In this document: piece by piece, positions 45,192 through 56,300 of the stretch
How positions within the stretch are numbered: the first letter of the stretch is position 1
Layout of the letters: every line of letters begins with the position of its first letter
Source: Rhizomicrobium palustre
GTDB taxonomy: Bacteria > Pseudomonadota > Alphaproteobacteria > Micropepsales > Micropepsaceae
DNA: 64,000 nt
Assembly (NCBI RefSeq): GCF_011761565.1
Contig: NZ_JAASRM010000001.1
Location: forward strand, 558,139-622,138
Direction: 5' to 3'
Notes under the pieces: model-generated
Databases searched by the model: none
The model's input: only the letters and a program-made list of their open reading frames with translations
What the model was told of the DNA's origin: nothing
Program-made: the position numbers and the translations under genes

Positions 45192-47414
45192 ATGCTGCCG
45201 AGCCAATTGCAGGATGTGATCGAAAGCACGAAGACCGGTGCGAGCCGCCGCTTTTTCCTGAAAGCTGGCGCGGCCACGGGCGGCGTCTTGATGCTGGGGC
45301 TTTATGGCTGCGCCCAAGGAGAGGCGCGCAAGAATGGCGAACTCAATGCCTTTGTGAAGATCACGCCGGATAACAGCATCACCATCATGGCGAAGAATCC
45401 GGAGATCGGCCAAGGCGCGAAAACGCTGCTCGCCATGCTGATCGCCGAGGAACTCGATGCCGATTGGAGCCATGTGAAGATCGAGCAAGCCGACCTCAAC
45501 ACCGACACCTATAAAGGCCAGTATGCGGGCGGCAGCATGATGGTGACGGAAAACTATACGCCGATGCGTCAGGTGGGCGCGGCCACCCGCGCCATGCTGA
45601 TCAAAGCCGCGGCCAAGCAATGGAATGTGCCGGAAGGCGAATGCACCACGGCGCAGAGCACGATCACGCACAAGGCGAGCGGCAAGAAGGCGAGCTATGG
45701 TTCGCTGGCGGCAGCGGCTTCCGGCCTGGAAGTGCCAGAGCTGAAAAGTGTGGTGCTGAAGGATGCGAAGAATTTCACCCTGATCGGCAAGCCGACGGTG
45801 GGGATCGACTCCCCGCGTTTGGTGAAGGGCGCGCCCCTATACGGCATCGATGTCGAAGTGCCGGGAATGCTTTATGCTGTGTTCCAGAAATGCCCGGTTT
45901 TCGGGGGCAAAGTAAAATCGGCCAATCTTGACGAGATCAAGAAGCTGCCCGGCGTGGTAGATGCCTTCGTCGTGAAGGGCGGCAGCACGCAAGTGTTCGA
46001 AGCCGAAGGCGGCACCGCCTCCACAGGGCTTTTGCCGGGTGTGGCCATTGTCGGCAAGAGCTGGTGGCAGGCTAACAAGGCGCGCAAGAGCCTGAAGGTG
46101 GAATGGGACGAAGGCCCCTATGCCAACCAATCGAGCGAGGGGTTTGCCGCCACGGCGAAGAAGATGTTCGCCGCCGCGCCCACTTTGCCGTTGCGCAAGG
46201 ATGGCGATGCGGATGCGGCGCTGAAGAGCGCGGCGAAAACCGTGTCGCTCAGCTTCGATTATCCCTTCCTCGCCCATGTCACGCTGGAACCGCAGAATTG
46301 CACCGCCCATGTCGCGGACGGCAAATGCGAGATCTGGGCGCCGACGCAATTGCCGGAAGCGGCCCGCGGGCTGGTGGCGACGACGCTCGGCATGGAGCTG
46401 AAGAACATCACCATTCATATGACGCGCTGTGGCGGTGGTTTCGGGCGCAGGCTGATGAATGATTATGTGGTGGAAGCCGCCTGGATTTCACGCGCTGTGG
46501 GCAAGCCGGTGAAGCTGCTGTGGACGCGTGAAGACGATATCCATCACGATTTCTATCGCCCCGGCGGCTGGCACAAAATCGAGGCCGGGATCGATGCCAG
46601 CGGAAAGCCGGTAGCTTGGAAGCATCATTTCGTCAGCTTCGGCAAGGCGAACAAATTCGCGAGCTGCGCGGGCATGCCGCCGGACAGCTATCCGGCTGGC
46701 CGCGTGCCCAACCTCACCTTCGGCGCCTCGCTGATCGAAACCGGTGTGCCGATGGGGCCGTTGCGGGCCCCGAGCGAAAACGCGCTGAACTGGGTGTTTC
46801 AATCGACCATCGATGAGCTGGCGCATGAAGCAGGCAAAGACCCGCTTGCCTATCAGCTTGAGCTTCTGGCCACGGCGGAAAAGCAGCCGGGACGGCTTTC
46901 GGCATCGCGTTCGCGCGGGGTGCTGGAAAAGGTGGCGCAGATGAGCGGCTGGGGCCGCGCGGTACCGCCGCGCACTGGCCTCGGCATCGCCTTCGCCTTC
47001 TGCCATCTGGGCTATGCCGCGCTGGTGGTGGAAGCCGCTGTCGCCAAAGACGGCGCCATCACCATCAACAAGGTGTGGGCCGCGGTGGATGTGGGCCGCC
47101 AGATCGTCAACCCGATGGGGGCGGAAAACCAGTGCCAAGGGGGCATCATTGACGGCCTCAGCCATGCGCTGAACGAAAAGATCACCTTCGCCAAGGGCCG
47201 CACGGTGGAGAGCAATTTCGACGGCCATCCGCCGCTGATGCTCGCCCAAGTGCCGCCGATCGAGGTGCAATTCGTGCTGACGGACAACCGCCCCACCGGG
47301 CTTGGCGAGCCGCCCATGCCGGTGATCATTCCGGCGTTGACCAATGCCATCTTCGCGGCGACGGGAAAGCGGGTAGCCTCGCTACCGATTGATCCCAAGC
47401 TTTTGGCGGTGTGA
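45192..47414 (+). CDS. Molybdopterin-binding subunit, IorB-like aldehyde/aromatic hydroxylase
   Basis: The 740-residue protein starts with a Tat-like export signal (SRRFFLKAGAATGGVLMLGL). It then shows the xanthine-oxidase-family molybdopterin domains: the repeated LPGVVDAFVVKGGSTQVF block near 250, TLEPQNCTAHVADGKCEIW near 365, the catalytic-loop region CGGGFGRRL near 415, and GLGEPPMPVI near the end. It is of the single-chain IorB type, without the FAD subunit. Electrons therefore go to a periplasmic acceptor. The substrate is unknown; N-heterocycles or aldehydes are possible. Confidence 0.92.
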   Translation: MLPSQLQDVIESTKTGASRRFFLKAGAATGGVLMLGLYGCAQGEARKNGELNAFVKITPDNSITIMAKNPEIGQGAKTLLAMLIAEELDADWSHVKIEQADLNTDTYKGQYAGGSMMVTENYTPMRQVGAATRAMLIKAAAKQWNVPEGECTTAQSTITHKASGKKASYGSLAAAASGLEVPELKSVVLKDAKNFTLIGKPTVGIDSPRLVKGAPLYGIDVEVPGMLYAVFQKCPVFGGKVKSANLDEIKKLPGVVDAFVVKGGSTQVFEAEGGTASTGLLPGVAIVGKSWWQANKARKSLKVEWDEGPYANQSSEGFAATAKKMFAAAPTLPLRKDGDADAALKSAAKTVSLSFDYPFLAHVTLEPQNCTAHVADGKCEIWAPTQLPEAARGLVATTLGMELKNITIHMTRCGGGFGRRLMNDYVVEAAWISRAVGKPVKLLWTREDDIHHDFYRPGGWHKIEAGIDASGKPVAWKHHFVSFGKANKFASCAGMPPDSYPAGRVPNLTFGASLIETGVPMGPLRAPSENALNWVFQSTIDELAHEAGKDPLAYQLELLATAEKQPGRLSASRSRGVLEKVAQMSGWGRAVPPRTGLGIAFAFCHLGYAALVVEAAVAKDGAITINKVWAAVDVGRQIVNPMGAENQCQGGIIDGLSHALNEKITFAKGRTVESNFDGHPPLMLAQVPPIEVQFVLTDNRPTGLGEPPMPVIIPALTNAIFAATGKRVASLPIDPKLLAV

Positions 47415-47430
47415 GACCGGCTAAAATCAT

Positions 47431-47455
47431 CATGGCCGGGTCGAGCCCGGCCATG
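47431..47455. repeat. Palindromic hairpin between convergent genes
   Basis: CATGGCCGGG and CCCGGCCATG form a perfect 10-base stem around TCGAG. It lies between the molybdopterin subunit gene and the minus-strand membrane protein gene. No strong T-run follows on either strand, so it is a repeat-type palindrome that may also stop transcription. Confidence 0.7.
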
Positions 47456-47466
47456 GCCGTGAATGT

Positions 47467-48342
47467 TTAGAGCCGCGTCGGTGTTGGCGATCCCGGCGTG
47501 GCGCGATTGCCCCAGCTCCAGGCTGGCAGGGTACCGCGCTGACGATCCCGCCCGCCTTCGACGGCGGAATACCACGCCACCGCCGCGCCGAGCAAAAGCC
47601 CCGCCGCGATCATGAAAGCCTGCAACACGGCGGCAACGCGGGCGCGATGCAGCTCCTGTTGCGAGGCGACAATCACCCGATCCACCCGCGACATGGCAAG
47701 ATCGGCCGGCATGCCGGTGCGATTGGCCACCACATTGGCCAAATGATTGCGCTCATCAATGGTGACGCCGTTATGCCCATTGCTCTTCAAGAGAATGCGG
47801 GCGGCTTCCGAGCGCTGATAGGTGATGGCGGTATCGTTGGTGTTGCGAGCGCTGCGGAACAATTCATCGAGTTCCGAGGCGATGATGTTTTCACCTGAGG
47901 TAGAGGCCGCAGGGCCTTGGCCGCCGCCGCCCGGTGCCATCATGGGGGTGATCGCCGCCGCCCCTGCAAGGCCGAGCATCGCGGTGACGAGGATGGCGAG
48001 GCCCCAAGTGGCAAGCCCATGCACCCCATCACGAAATTCGCCCTCGCCGACGCTCGGCGAGCGAAAGGCCGAACGCATGCGGCCGGCGATATACCCACCC
48101 AAGCCGAAGGCCGAAAGCGCCACCAGGATGAGGAAGAGGCCGGACAGAATCCAAAGCCAGGCGGAGGAATCCCGCCATGTCGGCGCGGTGGATGCCACCG
48201 AAAGCCCGATCCCGGCCCCAAAAGCGAGCAAGGTGAAGGAAACGCCGGAGGCGGCAATCGCGCCCGCGATTACCGACGACCATTGCACATGCGGCACCGT
48301 GCCTTCAGGCAAGGGTGTCGAAGTTTGCGGAACGGCGCCCAT
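47467..48342 (-). CDS. Four-helix membrane protein of unknown function
   Basis: The 291-residue protein has helices at about 22-50, 64-86 (LFLILVALSAFGLGGYIAGR), 113-135 and 238-260. Between the third and fourth helix is a periplasmic or cytoplasmic region rich in Asn/Thr that includes IIASELDELFRSARN. The pattern resembles uncharacterised YrzE-like proteins in alphaproteobacteria. It is preceded by a 24-residue membrane peptide with a stop 2 bases before this start. Confidence 0.75.
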   Translation of the reverse strand: MGAVPQTSTPLPEGTVPHVQWSSVIAGAIAASGVSFTLLAFGAGIGLSVASTAPTWRDSSAWLWILSGLFLILVALSAFGLGGYIAGRMRSAFRSPSVGEGEFRDGVHGLATWGLAILVTAMLGLAGAAAITPMMAPGGGGQGPAASTSGENIIASELDELFRSARNTNDTAITYQRSEAARILLKSNGHNGVTIDERNHLANVVANRTGMPADLAMSRVDRVIVASQQELHRARVAAVLQAFMIAAGLLLGAAVAWYSAVEGGRDRQRGTLPAWSWGNRATPGSPTPTRL

Positions 48343-48344
48343 CG

Positions 48345-48419
48345 TTAGCGCAGTCCGAAGAAGGACAGAATGGCGACGATGACGACAACAAGGCCAACCA
48401 GATAAATGATCCCGTTCAT
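48345..48419 (-). CDS. 24-residue hydrophobic membrane peptide
   Basis: The peptide reads MNGIIYLVGLVVVIVAILSF then FGLR. It is nearly all one membrane helix. GGGAG lies about 8 bases before the ATG, and the stop is 2 bases before the next ATG (TAACGATG), so it is translationally coupled to the four-helix membrane protein gene. Very short ORFs of this kind are seldom annotated. I treat it as real because of the start signal and coupling. Confidence 0.65.
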   Translation of the reverse strand: MNGIIYLVGLVVVIVAILSFFGLR

Positions 48420-48498
48420 GTGAATTCTCCCGCTTGTCCCGGGAGGAACGGCTTCAGGGCTGGGTGGTTCCAGTGGCGACTTCAGGGAATGTGCTCAG

Positions 48499-49974
48499 TC
48501 ACGCCCAATACGGCTTCAGCGTTTTCACGACGCGCGCGGATTTGATGGCAGCGCGCATTGAGGCGGCAAACTTGACGCCTTCATGCCCGGTGACAATGCC
48601 GATGGCATAGGATTTTTGGGCATTACGCTTTCCGACAATTTCGCCCGCAAGTTTTTTATGGGTGGAGAAATCATTGAGACGGCCGAGCGTGTCCTGCAGC
48701 TTTTCCAGCGCCGCCGCCATCTTCTTTTTTCCGGTAAAGAGCGCGGCGAAGAACTCCCCCGCGTAGCGCTGTTTCTTGATGGCGATGCGCAGCTTATGGC
48801 GCTGGAGGGTATCCAAGGTTTTCAGAGCTTTTGCATTTTTTACAATCTTCTTGTGACGCGCCGTCAGGACTTCGCGCGCGAAAGAAAGAACCGGCCGGTC
48901 ACGCCGTGCGGCCTGCAAGAGATCGCCATCGCGGCGCCACGCCCCGCCTTCCAGCCAAAGCGCGCTGTCCAGTATGAGGCGGCGATAACGCTCACTCGCC
49001 AGCGCCGCCTTAGCGCGAGAAAAACCGCTATCGCGGCGCTGTTCCATATCCTTTTTAAGCAGAGTCATCTCGCGCGCGCTTTCTTCCAGCGGGGTGACGC
49101 TTTCGCGGACAAAGACGTCGAGATCGCGCGCCGGGCCAAGCTCACCGGTGAGCCATTTCAATTCCGCCTTCACTGCCTGGCTCTGCGGATCGGCGAGCAT
49201 TTCCTTGAAGAGCGAAAAAGCGGCGCGCAACCGGCGCAGCCCCACGCGCATCTGATGCACCCCCTCGGATTGGCCAAGACGCACCGCATCCTCATTGGCA
49301 GTGATGTGGCGCAGCGTCTCCTTGCCGAGAACGCGAAAAGCGGCGGCGCAGCTCATCTCTTCATCAAGGGCGATGTCGTTGGCGCCCACCGGTCCGGGCT
49401 TTTCACCCGCGGCAAGCGCATATCCGCGCGAAGATTTCGCGCGCATCTCGAAAGCGGCAGGAACTGCATCGGCCAACCGCTTTGCTGCCGCGATCAGCTT
49501 CTCAACGCTGCCGCTTTTTAGTTCCAGCTCGATCTCGCAAATGGGCGCGCGCCGCCGACCGGCTTTCAGCGTGCCGTGATCGAGGGCGAGTTCTATCTCG
49601 CTGCCATCGAGGTTCAGAAGGAAGATGCTGCGCGTGACCACCGTCTCAAACACCGCTTTGAGCTTGGCGTCTTTAAGTTTCTTCAGCGGTGGCAGCGCGG
49701 TGATATCGGGCCTGTCGCTAGCGATCTCGCATTCCCATTCCCGGCGGGTGAAGACACCCTCGCCTTCCGCTTTCACGGTTTGGAGGCGCTTCTTACCGCT
49801 ATGGCGCACGCGCAAAGTGAGCCCCTTACCCTGCAGGGTCAGCTTCGGCGTATCGAAATAGACCGAACGCAGCGTTTTACGCTTTGGCCGCGTGTTTTTC
49901 AGCCAATCCAGCCTCGTGACGGCTTTCAGCGCCTCGGGCGGAACGGCAAGCTTGATTTCGATCTCATCAGCCAT
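48499..49974 (-). CDS. CYTH-CHAD domain protein, possible polyphosphate/triphosphate enzyme
   Basis: The 491-residue protein has an N-terminal CYTH tunnel domain with the ExExK motif EIEIKLAV and alternating charged strands to about 200, followed by a CHAD helical domain with GVHQMRVGLRRLRAAFSLF near 245 and many conserved histidines, lysines and arginines. CYTH domains hydrolyse triphosphates; CHAD domains bind polyphosphate. The combination is well known in bacteria. It is a single-gene unit. Confidence 0.93.
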   Translation of the reverse strand: MADEIEIKLAVPPEALKAVTRLDWLKNTRPKRKTLRSVYFDTPKLTLQGKGLTLRVRHSGKKRLQTVKAEGEGVFTRREWECEIASDRPDITALPPLKKLKDAKLKAVFETVVTRSIFLLNLDGSEIELALDHGTLKAGRRRAPICEIELELKSGSVEKLIAAAKRLADAVPAAFEMRAKSSRGYALAAGEKPGPVGANDIALDEEMSCAAAFRVLGKETLRHITANEDAVRLGQSEGVHQMRVGLRRLRAAFSLFKEMLADPQSQAVKAELKWLTGELGPARDLDVFVRESVTPLEESAREMTLLKKDMEQRRDSGFSRAKAALASERYRRLILDSALWLEGGAWRRDGDLLQAARRDRPVLSFAREVLTARHKKIVKNAKALKTLDTLQRHKLRIAIKKQRYAGEFFAALFTGKKKMAAALEKLQDTLGRLNDFSTHKKLAGEIVGKRNAQKSYAIGIVTGHEGVKFAASMRAAIKSARVVKTLKPYWA

Positions 49975-50014
49975 GATGGATCATGTTACGCCGGGTACGC
50001 GCACAAAGCACGCT

Positions 50015-50884
50015 TTAGGGCATTCGGTGCCCACGCGCGGCTTCGATGATATCGTACCACTCGCGGCTCGAAAGCTGCACCGTCAGCCCCGCCAACATCT
50101 CGGTCAGGCGCTGGGGCTTTTGGGTGCCGATGATCGGGGTGATGCAAGCCGGATGCTTCAAGAGGAACGCCATGGCGATGGCCGAAGGCGCCACCCCATG
50201 ATGCGCCGCAATGCGCACGAGCACCTGGCGCACCGCCTGCAACTCGACCGGGCCATCGGCACCGAGGCGTCCACCAGCCAACGGCGACCAAGCCGCAATC
50301 GCGATATTCTCGCGCATCGCCTGATCCAGCGTGCCGTCAAAGATAGGCTCAATATGCCCTGGCGAAAGCTGGAGCTGATGCGCCACCAGCGGCGCCTTCA
50401 AATAGCGTTTCAAGGCATCGACCTGGCCAACGGTGAAGTTGGACGCGCCGACCGCCGCGATTTTGCCTGCCGCAACAAAGCCATCGAGGGTGGCGGCGAG
50501 TTCCGCCGGATGGGTGAGGATATCGGGGCGGTGGATGTAGAAAAGATCGATCCGCGCCACGCCGAGACGCGACAAACTGCCGTCGACACATTCCTGCAGA
50601 TAGGCCTGCGACGAGCAATAGGGCGACTTCACATCAATGCCGCCCTTGGTGGCGATGAAGGCGCCATCGAACAGCTTGGGCGCCTGTTTGCGCAAGGTTC
50701 CGAGCAGGCGCTCCGCCCCACCATAGCCGCTGACCCCGCCATAAACGTCTGCCGTGTCGAGATGGTCGATGCCAGCTTCGCGCGCGGCGGAAACCATGGC
50801 GAGCGCCTCTTCGACCTGGCCTTCGTGGTAGCGCCAAAACCCGTAGGCGAGCCGTTTCTTGCCGCGTTCCGTCAAGGCGATCAT
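50015..50884 (-). CDS. Aldo/keto reductase
   Basis: The 289-residue protein has the AKR TIM barrel with the tetrad: Asp and Tyr in DHLDTADVYGGVSG near 40, Lys in FIATKGGID near 77, and His in IDLFYIHRPD near 113. The NADP-binding end shows FLLKHPACITPIIGTQKPQRL near 245. It resembles the YdhF-type group. It lies divergently from the GH26 mannanase gene, separated by 90 bases, so it may share regulation with the mannan locus. The substrate is unknown. Confidence 0.92.
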   Translation of the reverse strand: MIALTERGKKRLAYGFWRYHEGQVEEALAMVSAAREAGIDHLDTADVYGGVSGYGGAERLLGTLRKQAPKLFDGAFIATKGGIDVKSPYCSSQAYLQECVDGSLSRLGVARIDLFYIHRPDILTHPAELAATLDGFVAAGKIAAVGASNFTVGQVDALKRYLKAPLVAHQLQLSPGHIEPIFDGTLDQAMRENIAIAAWSPLAGGRLGADGPVELQAVRQVLVRIAAHHGVAPSAIAMAFLLKHPACITPIIGTQKPQRLTEMLAGLTVQLSSREWYDIIEAARGHRMP

Positions 50885-50903
50885 CGCGTATCCTCTCGTC
50901 GCT

Positions 50904-50915
50904 GTAAGCGTTGTC
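50904..50915. promoter_or_regulatory. Weak candidate LacI-type operator upstream of the mannanase
   Basis: GTAAGCGTTGTC resembles the GTAAGCGCTTTC sites found at 56630-56641 and 56786-56797 upstream of the receptor, with three mismatches. It is about 60-70 bases before the GH26 start and 20 bases before the aldo/keto reductase start. It could place both genes under the LacI-type regulator at 58316. This is a weak match. Confidence 0.3.
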
Positions 50916-50974
50916 TGGCGGGGCTCGTATAGCTAAACTTCGTCCATAGAACAAACCTTGGGAAGGGGCGCGCC

Positions 50975-52087
50975 ATGCGGCTTTCGGCCATTCTGATTGC
51001 TGCGGGCTTGACGGCTTTTTCTGCCCTGCCCGCGATCGGCGGAGCCAAGGACCTCGCCCTCGACATCAAGGGCAAGCGCGCGGCGATTATATCCTATCTC
51101 GCCGACCTTCCCAGCCAGAGGAAGACGCTCTCGGGCACCCAGGTGAATGAGTACGAAGTGTATATCGACTGCACCTCGGCCGACCGGCTGAAGGAGATTT
51201 CGGGCAGGCGCCCGGCGGTGCTTGGCCTGGAAATGATGAATGCCATCGCCTACCCGCCTTATTCGAACTATCTCATTGATCGTGCCTTAACCCAAACCCA
51301 GGCAGGCGGGTTGGTCACCATATCCTGGCATGCACGTAACCCGGTGGAAGTGTGCCAGCGCGGCGAATATTTCGAATGCTCGCAAAAAGCGATGAGCGCA
51401 GAGACGCTGCGTGCGGTGCTTACGCCGGGCACGCGCGAGTACCAGCTTTGGGCCGATGACGTGCACGCCATGGCCAAAACCCTGCATGCCTTGCGCGACA
51501 AGGGCGTGGTGGTCCTCTTCCGCCCCTATCACGAGATGAATGGCGGCTGGTTCTGGTGGGGAAAGCAAGACGCCATGGGGGAACTTTGGGATGCGCTTTA
51601 TGAAGAGCTGACGGTGAAGGAAAAGCTCGACAATCTGATCTGGGTCTTTTCCATCGATCGCGAGGCGCCGGATGCCGCCAAATACTTCCCCAAGAAGCAT
51701 AAGCCGGACATTGTCGGCACCGATATGTATGAGCCGGATGCGGCGAGCTGGAAATTCCCTGCTGCCAAAACCAATCTCGCCAAGCTCGCACCCAATACGC
51801 CTTTCGTGATCAGCGAAACCGGGCTCGCCCCGACGCAAAAGGTGCTGGACGATTTGAACCCATCCTATGTGCTGCTCTGGGGCGACATGCTGAATATCGG
51901 CTGGAGCAAGGATGGCAATTGCCAGTTCTGCAACAAGCCCGAAGCGGTCGCCGCCTTCATGAAGTTGCCGCGCGTTCTTTCCTTGGGCGAGTTACCGCCC
52001 GCTTTCCGTGCCGCGGTCTCGGCCCATGTCACCAATCCCGCACCGCTGCATAAACCGAACCCGATCTGCCCCTCCAAACTGCACTGA
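50975..52087 (+). CDS. GH26 endo-beta-mannanase, secreted
   Basis: The 370-residue protein has a signal peptide ([20 protein letters not shown]). The GH26 barrel follows with catalytic acid in [15 protein letters not shown] near 182 and nucleophile in FVISETG near 280; the His and Trp residues around both match the family. GH26 enzymes cut beta-1,4-mannan and related polymers, releasing short oligosaccharides. The GH130 gene follows 25 bases later, forming an operon, and the TonB-dependent receptor lies just beyond on the other strand. Confidence 0.93.
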   Translation: MRLSAILIAAGLTAFSALPAIGGAKDLALDIKGKRAAIISYLADLPSQRKTLSGTQVNEYEVYIDCTSADRLKEISGRRPAVLGLEMMNAIAYPPYSNYLIDRALTQTQAGGLVTISWHARNPVEVCQRGEYFECSQKAMSAETLRAVLTPGTREYQLWADDVHAMAKTLHALRDKGVVVLFRPYHEMNGGWFWWGKQDAMGELWDALYEELTVKEKLDNLIWVFSIDREAPDAAKYFPKKHKPDIVGTDMYEPDAASWKFPAAKTNLAKLAPNTPFVISETGLAPTQKVLDDLNPSYVLLWGDMLNIGWSKDGNCQFCNKPEAVAAFMKLPRVLSLGELPPAFRAAVSAHVTNPAPLHKPNPICPSKLH

Positions 52088-52112
52088 GCCAAAAAGCACA
52101 GAGACAAGCACC

Positions 52113-53297
52113 ATGTTTTCATCGGACGAAAGTTTCGCCACGCGCCTGGCCCAGCTCACCGCGCAACATGACGCGCTGTTGATGCGGCCAAACCGCCCCC
52201 TTCTCAACCATAACGGAATTTTCCGCCGCTGGGAGAATCCGGTGGTGACCGCGGAGCATGCGCCGCTGTTCTGGCGCTATGACATCGACCCTCACACCAA
52301 CCCCTTCCTGATGGAGCGGCTTGGCATCAATGCCACCTTCAATGCCGGTGCGATCTTCAAGGACGGCAAATACCTCGTGGTGGTGCGGGTGGAAGGCTGG
52401 GACCGCAAATCCTTTTTCGCGGTGGCCGAAAGCCCCACCGGTGTCGATCAGTTCCGCTTCTGGGATTATCCCATCGACCTTCCCGAGACCGATGAGCCGG
52501 ACACCAATGTCTATGACATGCGCTTGACCGAGCATGAAGACGGCTGGATTTATGGGCTTTTCTGCACCGAGCGCAAAGACCATAGCCAGCCCAACGACGC
52601 CTCGGCAGCCACCGCGCAATGCGGCATCGCACGGACCAAGGATTTGATCGATTGGGAGCGTCTGCCCGATCTCGTCACCCATTCCGGCCAGCAGAGGAAT
52701 GTGGTGCTGCATCCCGAATTCGTGGACGGTCAATACGCGCTTTATACCCGCCCGCAGGATGGCTTTATCTCGGTCGGCTCGGGCGGTGGCATCGGCTGGG
52801 GTCTCTGCAAAGACATGACCAAGGCCGAGATCGAAAGCGAAACCGTGATCGATAAGAAAGTCTATCACACCATCAAAGAGGTGAAGAACGGCCAGGGCCC
52901 TGCCCCGATCAAGACGGAAAAGGGCTGGCTCAATCTTGCCCATGGCGTGCGCAACACCGCGGCGGGCCTGCGCTATGTGCTCTACATGTTCATGACCGAT
53001 CTGAATGAGCCGTGGAAGCTGACCCACGCCCCCAGCGGCTATTTCATCGCGCCGGAAGGCGATGAGCGCGTCGGGGATGTTTCGAACGTCGCTTTCGCCA
53101 ATGGCTGGATCGTGAATGATGCGGGTGAGGTCTTCATCTATTACGCCTCTTCCGACACGCGCCTGCATGTCGCGACATCGACGGTGGAGCGGCTGGTGGA
53201 TTACGTCACCAACACGCCATCCGATCCTTTGACCTCGGCAGCTTGCGTGCAGCAGAGGAGCGCGCTGATCGCGAAAAACCTGGAGCGGCTGGGATAA
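52113..53297 (+). CDS. GH130 beta-mannosyl-glucose phosphorylase
   Basis: The 394-residue cytoplasmic enzyme is a five-bladed propeller. Family blocks include [21 protein letters not shown] near 28 and [20 protein letters not shown] near 73. The catalytic Asp is in [15 protein letters not shown] near 131, and [15 protein letters not shown] follows near 175. Length and sequence fit the 4-O-beta-D-mannosyl-D-glucose phosphorylase subgroup, which releases mannose-1-phosphate and glucose. Use of mannobiose would need a cellobiose-2-epimerase-like enzyme, not seen in this window. ATG 52113 avoids a frame running through GH26. Confidence 0.92.
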   Translation: MFSSDESFATRLAQLTAQHDALLMRPNRPLLNHNGIFRRWENPVVTAEHAPLFWRYDIDPHTNPFLMERLGINATFNAGAIFKDGKYLVVVRVEGWDRKSFFAVAESPTGVDQFRFWDYPIDLPETDEPDTNVYDMRLTEHEDGWIYGLFCTERKDHSQPNDASAATAQCGIARTKDLIDWERLPDLVTHSGQQRNVVLHPEFVDGQYALYTRPQDGFISVGSGGGIGWGLCKDMTKAEIESETVIDKKVYHTIKEVKNGQGPAPIKTEKGWLNLAHGVRNTAAGLRYVLYMFMTDLNEPWKLTHAPSGYFIAPEGDERVGDVSNVAFANGWIVNDAGEVFIYYASSDTRLHVATSTVERLVDYVTNTPSDPLTSAACVQQRSALIAKNLERLG

Positions 53298-53328
53298 ACG
53301 CTGCGCCGACCCAACTTGCGTGATGTAA

Positions 53329-53357
53329 TAAAAAGGCGGCCGGGGAAGCCGGCCGCC
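53329..53357 (-). terminator. Rho-independent terminator of the receptor gene
   Basis: On the minus strand GGCGGCCGG pairs with CCGGCCGCC around a 5-base loop (53349-53357 with 53335-53343), followed by TTTTTATT. It ends the receptor transcript and lies between it and the convergent GH130 gene. Confidence 0.9.
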
Positions 53358-53397
53358 AAGTTGTCTTTCGAGAGGGTAGAAGAACCGGCTTGCGGGC

Positions 53398-56300
53398 TTA
53401 GAAGCTGGCCCGCACGCCGAAGAAGTAACGCGTGCCCGAATTGTCGTAGGTGAACGGCTGGTTCGGGAACTGCATGTAGGTGTGATAGGCCTCTTCGGTC
53501 AGGTTCTGCGCCGAAACGTAGATCTGATAATGATCGAAGAAGTCGTAGGACACTTGCGCATCGAGCTGGCCATAGGGCGCGGAGTAGATGCCATAGGTCT
53601 TCGAATTGCCGGTAGCAGAGACGACCGGCGAGAAGGTCGAGCCGCCGATACCGCCGTTGACCGCCTTGGAGCGCCAGGAATACGACATGCGCGCATCAAG
53701 ACCGAACTTGGAATAGAAGACCGTGGCGGTAGCCGAATGGTCCGACACGTCCGGGATCGGCAGGTGCTTCGCGAAGTCGGTGTACATCGCCGACGACGAC
53801 TGGGTGTAGGTGTAGTTCGCCGCCAGGCCGAGACCGATATCCGTCACATACTGGCCAGCCAATTCCAGGCCGTAAATCGAACCATGGCCGGCATTCACCG
53901 CCATCGAGACCGGGCCAGCCGAGCCGCCGAAGTCATCCACCACCGTGGTGTTCACGGGCTGGTTCACTTCGAAGCTCTCAATCTGCTTGTAGAAGATGCC
54001 GGCCGAAATCATGGCTTCGGGGGCGAAGTAGTCTTCCCAAGACAGGTTGAACTGGTTGGCGCGATAGGGATCGAGCTGCGGATTGCCCGAAGAGCCGTTC
54101 GCGAAGCGATAGCCGTCCTTCGTACCATAAGACGGGCTCGTCTTGTTGGTGTTCACGCGGCCACCGGTTTCACGCGTGAAGTTGTAGGACTGCCCCAGGC
54201 CGAGGTTGAACAGATCGGCTGGGGATACAACGCGCGCCGCGCTCAAGCGGATGATCTGCTCGTCCGTGGGATAGAGGGTGAGGTTGAAGGACGGCAGGAT
54301 ATCGACCGAGTGTTTGACCTGGGTGAACGGTATGTTGTTGGAGTTCACGCCGTTCCAAGTGGCCGTGCCGGCAGAGTAGACCGTCGCCGCCGAGGTGGCG
54401 CCGGTGACCGACTGGCTCGTCAGCACCACGCGGACGCCGCCATTGATGTGGAAGCCCTTATCCTTCGTGCCGATGTCGCCCATGACATAGAAGGATTGGG
54501 TGGATTCGTGCACCTTGAAGGAGCTCAAGGTATCCGTATAGAGCGCTTCCGAATTGTTCGGCACTTTGGTCTTGGCCGGAACTGCGCAAGCGGCAGGCGC
54601 CGGCGTAGCGGTGCAAGCCGTGACCGTGGTGCCATTCACGATCGCAGCCGGCGTGTTGGTCGGCACATTCGCCGCCTGATTCCAGATCGTGTTGAGGAAG
54701 GTCTCGGGGCTGCCCATGCCGCCCGTGGTCGGGTTCTTCACGATCATATTGCCGAAGGCAAAGCTGTTGACCGTGAGCGCCAGGCTCGGGTTGGAGACGG
54801 CGGTGTCGTACGGGATCGCCGCATAGCCGGGGTCTTGATAATAGAGGCCCGGACCATTGCCAGCAGCGTAGCAGCAGTTGTTGATGTAGTTGCCGTTGAC
54901 GTCGCGGCCGTCGATCAGATAGCGGCCGAAATTCTGCCAGACATTGCGCTGCGCGACGCGGAAGCCCGCCGTCAGGAAGCCATCAACCGATTTGAGGAAG
55001 CCGGGCTTATAAACGGCTTCGGCGCGGATCGCGTCTTGTTCCTGCTTGCTCTGGTTGGCCCAGGCCCAAGCGGATTTGAACAGGACATAAGCCGGGTTGG
55101 AGAGCGCATCGGCATATTTTCCGACATAGGTCGCGCTCGGCAGGCCTGAATCGCCACCGTTATTCCAATCCAGCAGGATCGGCGGGTTGCCGTTGGTGCA
55201 AGCCGGCGAGAAGTTGTTACAGCCCGGCGCCGTGGGAGCCGCAGAGGTGGTGCCGCCCTGGGCGGTGTAGAAGCCATGCTCAATATCCTGCTGCGCAGCG
55301 CGCAACTTGGCATGCGCCACAGCATAAGAGACATCGAGCGAGAACGTCAGCGGGCCGCCATCATCAAAGCTCGTATGCCATTGCAGGTTATGCGCGTCGG
55401 AATTCTGGCGCTGCAACAGGGTCGCCGTCTCGGCACCTTGCAGATAGAACTGCGCGGTATCGATCACGCCATTGCCGTCGATACTATAGGGCTTGTCGGC
55501 GTTGATGCCGGGCATGCCGCTGCCGGGCGTGTTGGAGCTTGCACCCGAACCGTTGAAGCCGACCTTGTTGGAGAAGTTGGTCTGCTTATCGGAGATGTGC
55601 GAATAGAAATAGTTCAGCGTGGTCTGAACTGAGCTGGTGACGTTCCAGGCTGCGCCAAGCGTTCCACCGATCGTGCGGTTCTGGCTGTAGATATCACTGA
55701 AATAGCCGTATTGCGGGCTGATATAAGACTGCGAGATGTTGGTCTCGCCATTCGTGTCATTCAGCGGGCCCGTTCCGCTGTAGCCCTTCACCGCGGTGGT
55801 GGAGATGTTCCAGGGCGCGCGGTTATAAGCTTCATATTCACGCGTGCGTGTGTCGGTGTTGTCGTAAGAGACGCTGCCGGTGATCGCGAAGGTGTTGTTG
55901 GGCTTGTACGAGGCCACAAGAGTCGCGTTCGGCGACAGGCGCGCAAGCGAGGAATAGCTCGTCGAGGTGCCACGCAGCGCGGCGGTGACGGAAAACTCAT
56001 CCTTGGCCGCGAAGGGATCGCGGGTTTTCAAGTTGATGATGCCGCCCATGCCGCCTTCGGTAAGAGCTGCGGTCGGCGTCTTATAGACATCGATACCGCC
56101 GATTTCTTCGCTCGGGATACCTTCCATCGACGCGTATTGAGCATTGGCGCCGGCGCCGCCGTTGGCTGCCTCACCGGAGACATAGAATTCCTTGCCGGTG
56201 AGGAAAATGTCGCCGTTCAAGGTGGTGAGGTTCTGGCGCAGGCCGTTGATGAGAACGCGCGTGCCCTTGCCCTGGTCGCGGGCGATCTGGATGCCCGGCA

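Noticed and set aside
53482..55149. Plus-strand open frame inside the TonB receptor gene (555 codons)
   Set aside because: The receptor on the minus strand is complete and well supported; this frame reads as compositional noise.
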